From assembly GCA_019090295.1 (NCBI GenBank), contig JAHRWG010000370.1, forward strand, positions 1 through 14,905: a stretch of DNA of 14,905 bases, in the 5' to 3' direction. The position numbers and the translations under genes are program-made. Below, one piece after another: positions 14,095-14,905 of the stretch (its first letter is position 1; each line of letters begins with the position of its first letter). This DNA is from Cycloclasticus sp. (GTDB taxonomy: Bacteria > Pseudomonadota > Gammaproteobacteria > Methylococcales > Cycloclasticaceae). The notes below the pieces were generated by a model. That model searched no databases. It worked only from the letters and a program-made list of their open reading frames with translations, and was not told the origin of the DNA.

Positions 14095-14188
14095 AATTGA
14101 GACACCGGTTCAAATCCGGTATCGGCCACCTAAGTTCTTTCCAACGAGAGACTTTAGGGGCCGGTTGGGAAAGTGGTATTCCGCGATT
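14095..14188 (+). tRNA. Candidate circularly permuted tRNA (3' half before 5' half)
   Basis: The upstream half is AATTG (14095-14099, anticodon-stem 3' strand), AGAC (variable), T-arm ACCGG-TTCAAAT-CCGGT (14104-14120), acceptor 3' strand ATCGGCC (14121-14127) and discriminator A14128. The downstream half is acceptor 5' strand GGCCGGT (14159-14165), T8, G9, D-arm GGAA-AGTGGTA-TTCC (14168-14182), G26 and anticodon-stem 5' strand CGATT (14184-14188). Acceptor strands pair 7/7 (one G-T), anticodon strands 5/5 (one G-T), D-stem 4/4 and T-stem 5/5. Conserved tRNA bases are present: T8, A14, G15, G18, G19, A21, C48, G53, T54, T55, C56, A58 and C61. CCA is not encoded (ACCT). No linear partner for either half is in the window. 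The anticodon is unresolved: no junction gives a normal 7-base loop with U33. It could instead be a tRNA mimic. Confidence 0.7.
14129..14158 (+). other. Linker hairpin joining the permuted tRNA ends
   Basis: CCTAAGT (14129-14135) pairs with ACTTTAGG (14151-14158) with one bulged T. It stacks directly on the acceptor helix, leaving only the discriminator A14128 unpaired. A precursor would thus be one continuous helix that 5'- and 3'-end processing must cut at its middle. Confidence 0.6.
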
Positions 14189-14490
14189 AATAGATGAGCC
14201 TAAAAAGAATGCTAAACAAAAGTTAACGATACAAAATCAACTAATTTTGACTTGAAATCAAAACTTTGATTCCCGGGGCGTGGCAGAAGGTTATCTGTCC
14301 GTTCCACCAAAGGGCCGGAGTGGGGGAAACCCGCCGAGGTCCACCCTTAAAGAATACTTTCGGAAGTGTGTTGTATACACCGACGAAGCAGCGAAGGTGC
14401 CCAGTGTCCTTGAGGCGCGACCTACCCATTCTGTGACGGTAGACGGTAGACGGGACATGCTTCCGAAAGTATTTAACTAGAGAGAAAGTT
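14189..14490 (+). ncRNA. Structured non-coding region following the tRNA-like 5' half
   Basis: No convincing gene in about 300 nt. Visible structure includes TTTTGA-CTTGAAA-TCAAAA (14245-14263), GGCAGA/TCTGTCC (14282-14300, one bulge), GTGGG-rich elements around 14320-14340 with GGGAAACCC, and a 14-bp closing helix (14353-14366/14460-14473). Inside this, TGTCC (14405-14409) can pair with GGACA (14453-14457) around a CTACC/GGTAG hairpin (14421-14425/14438-14442). The last arrangement (strand, intervening bases, hairpin, short junction, strand) recalls the P7-P3'-P8-P7' order of group I introns. The bases next to the tRNA half (AATAGATGAGCC) recall the start of tRNA group I introns. The usual P7 guanosine-binding G-C pair is not found, so this stays a hypothesis. 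Confidence 0.5.
14353..14473. repeat. 14-bp perfect inverted repeat
   Basis: AATACTTTCGGAAG (14353-14366) is the exact reverse complement of CTTCCGAAAGTATT (14460-14473). The arms enclose 93 nt that themselves fold. The right arm ends 17 nt before the start of the 70-residue gene, so the helix could affect its translation or form the base of an RNA domain. Confidence 0.85.
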
Positions 14491-14703
14491 ATGGACGTGT
14501 ATCAAATGAAAGTGGCCATAGACGAAGCCAAAAAGGTCCAGAGTAACGCGGATCAGATGGCTAAAGAAATGGCAAAAATGCTTGTCGGCAGACTTAGAAA
14601 AATCGCCGGACCAACCAGTATTTGGTGGGACCACGATATTTTGGCAAAGTTAAAGAAAGAGTTATCCGAATATAATGTCCGAACTAAACAGTGGAAAAGC
14701 TAA
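14491..14703 (+). CDS. Small helical protein, unknown function
   Basis: This 70-residue protein has an AGAGAGAAAG site just before the ATG, the same type of site used by the genes at 12116, 12444 and 13207. It is mostly helical and basic: 'VAIDEAKKVQSNADQMAKEM', then 'VGRLRKI', 'WWDHDILAKLKKELSEYN'. The tryptophan pair near residues 45-46 and the Lys-rich C-terminal half could bind nucleic acid, but this is speculation. I recognise no family. It lies between two structured RNA stretches. Codon choice and amino-acid make-up look like its coding neighbours. Confidence 0.55.
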   Translation: MDVYQMKVAIDEAKKVQSNADQMAKEMAKMLVGRLRKIAGPTSIWWDHDILAKLKKELSEYNVRTKQWKS

Positions 14704-14905
14704 TTTAAAGAATATCTCAGTCGGACGCCCACCAGTCGTTAGTTCACGGGCGAAGAGATGGATACCGAAAGTCGATAATAAGTATCCCTGTCACGGCAGT
14801 ATGCGCAGTGAGGTCACCGACTGCAAAAGGCCCCGTGAGGTACGTCAACCCGGCTTGGTCCCCGTATCGGACTAGAGACTTCCCGTTCGTGATACCTCCG
14901 GGAAG
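14704..14905 (+). ncRNA. Hairpin-rich non-coding stretch, runs off the window
   Basis: Four short perfect helices occur in 180 nt: CGCCC/GGGCG (14726-14730/14748-14752), GGATAC/GTATCC (14760-14765/14782-14787), GCAGT/ACTGC (14796-14800/14820-14824) and CTTCCCG/CGGGAAG (14879-14885/14899-14905). The only open frame (14675-14875) looks like chance. A structured RNA beginning here is possible. Large phage RNAs of the GOLLD or ROOL kind are known near phage tRNAs, but I see no diagnostic motif. Confidence 0.4.

Noticed and set aside
14277..14310. A tRNA 5' end suggested by a D-arm-like CAGA-AGGTTA-TCTG hairpin
   Set aside because: No anticodon arm with U33 and no T-arm follows, and no matching acceptor strand is present.
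14095..14480. Two-piece (permuted) tmRNA, which has the same 3'-half, linker, 5'-half order
   Set aside because: The acceptor has C3-G70 in place of the G3-U70 alanine mark. The D-arm is a full canonical tRNA D-arm, unlike tmRNA. No short tag frame ending in Ala-Ala is visible downstream.
14280..14480. 66-codon ORF starting at GTG
   Set aside because: It covers the structured region and the 14-bp inverted repeat, has no ribosome site and resembles no protein family.
14675..14875. 66-codon ORF overlapping the end of the 70-residue gene
   Set aside because: Weak start site, arbitrary-looking composition, and it runs through several perfect hairpins. More likely chance within a structured RNA stretch.
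1..14905. CRISPR arrays, insertion sequences, integrase or attachment sites
   Set aside because: No regularly spaced repeats, transposase or recombinase genes were seen. A partial tRNA alone is not enough for an attachment-site call.

Overview
The window is a 14.9-kb stretch of a tailed double-stranded DNA phage (or prophage). Almost everything lies on the + strand in tightly packed, often overlapping genes. The host is Gram-negative: the lysis cassette has an inner-membrane spanin and a lipobox-bearing outer-membrane spanin, plus an M15-type endolysin. A BR0599/DUF2163-type tail protein followed by a J-like tip protein suggests a long, flexible-tailed (siphovirus-type) particle. No integrase, repressor or CRISPR is visible, and nothing in the sequence fixes the host genus.

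Layout. (1) 1-6122: distal tail. A 5'-truncated tail protein is followed by a BR0599-like protein, a three-gene arrangement in which the J-like tip protein is split around a 67-residue ORF, a small fibre-type protein, and a large fibre with sialidase-type repeats and a SPRY-like end. (2) 6185-8371: lysis. A coiled-coil protein, a polytopic membrane protein, overlapping i-/o-spanins, a single-span holin-like protein, and an endolysin preceded by an overlapping 8-codon reading frame. (3) 8372-8660: non-coding, with two mutually exclusive hairpins and a possible promoter. (4) 8661-13031: replication. An archaeo-eukaryotic-type primase with a cysteine cluster, a SNF2-like helicase, and two small conserved phage proteins. 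(5) 13033-14905: an RNA-rich region with a 249-residue phage protein and a 70-residue protein.

The RNA-rich region is the most unusual part. An initiator tRNA (fMet) with the expected identity features begins one base after a stop codon. About 1 kb downstream, the 3' half of a tRNA (T-arm, acceptor 3' strand, discriminator) lies upstream of the matching 5' half (acceptor 5' strand, D-arm). The acceptor strands pair 7/7 and the anticodon-stem strands 5/5. The two halves are joined by a 30-nt linker that itself folds back. This is the order of a circularly permuted tRNA gene. It is followed by about 300 nt of structured RNA with a 14-bp perfect inverted repeat. I could not define the splice or ligation sites or assign an anticodon, so this is a strong structural candidate with an unproven function. 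The last 200 nt form a second hairpin-rich non-coding stretch that runs off the window.
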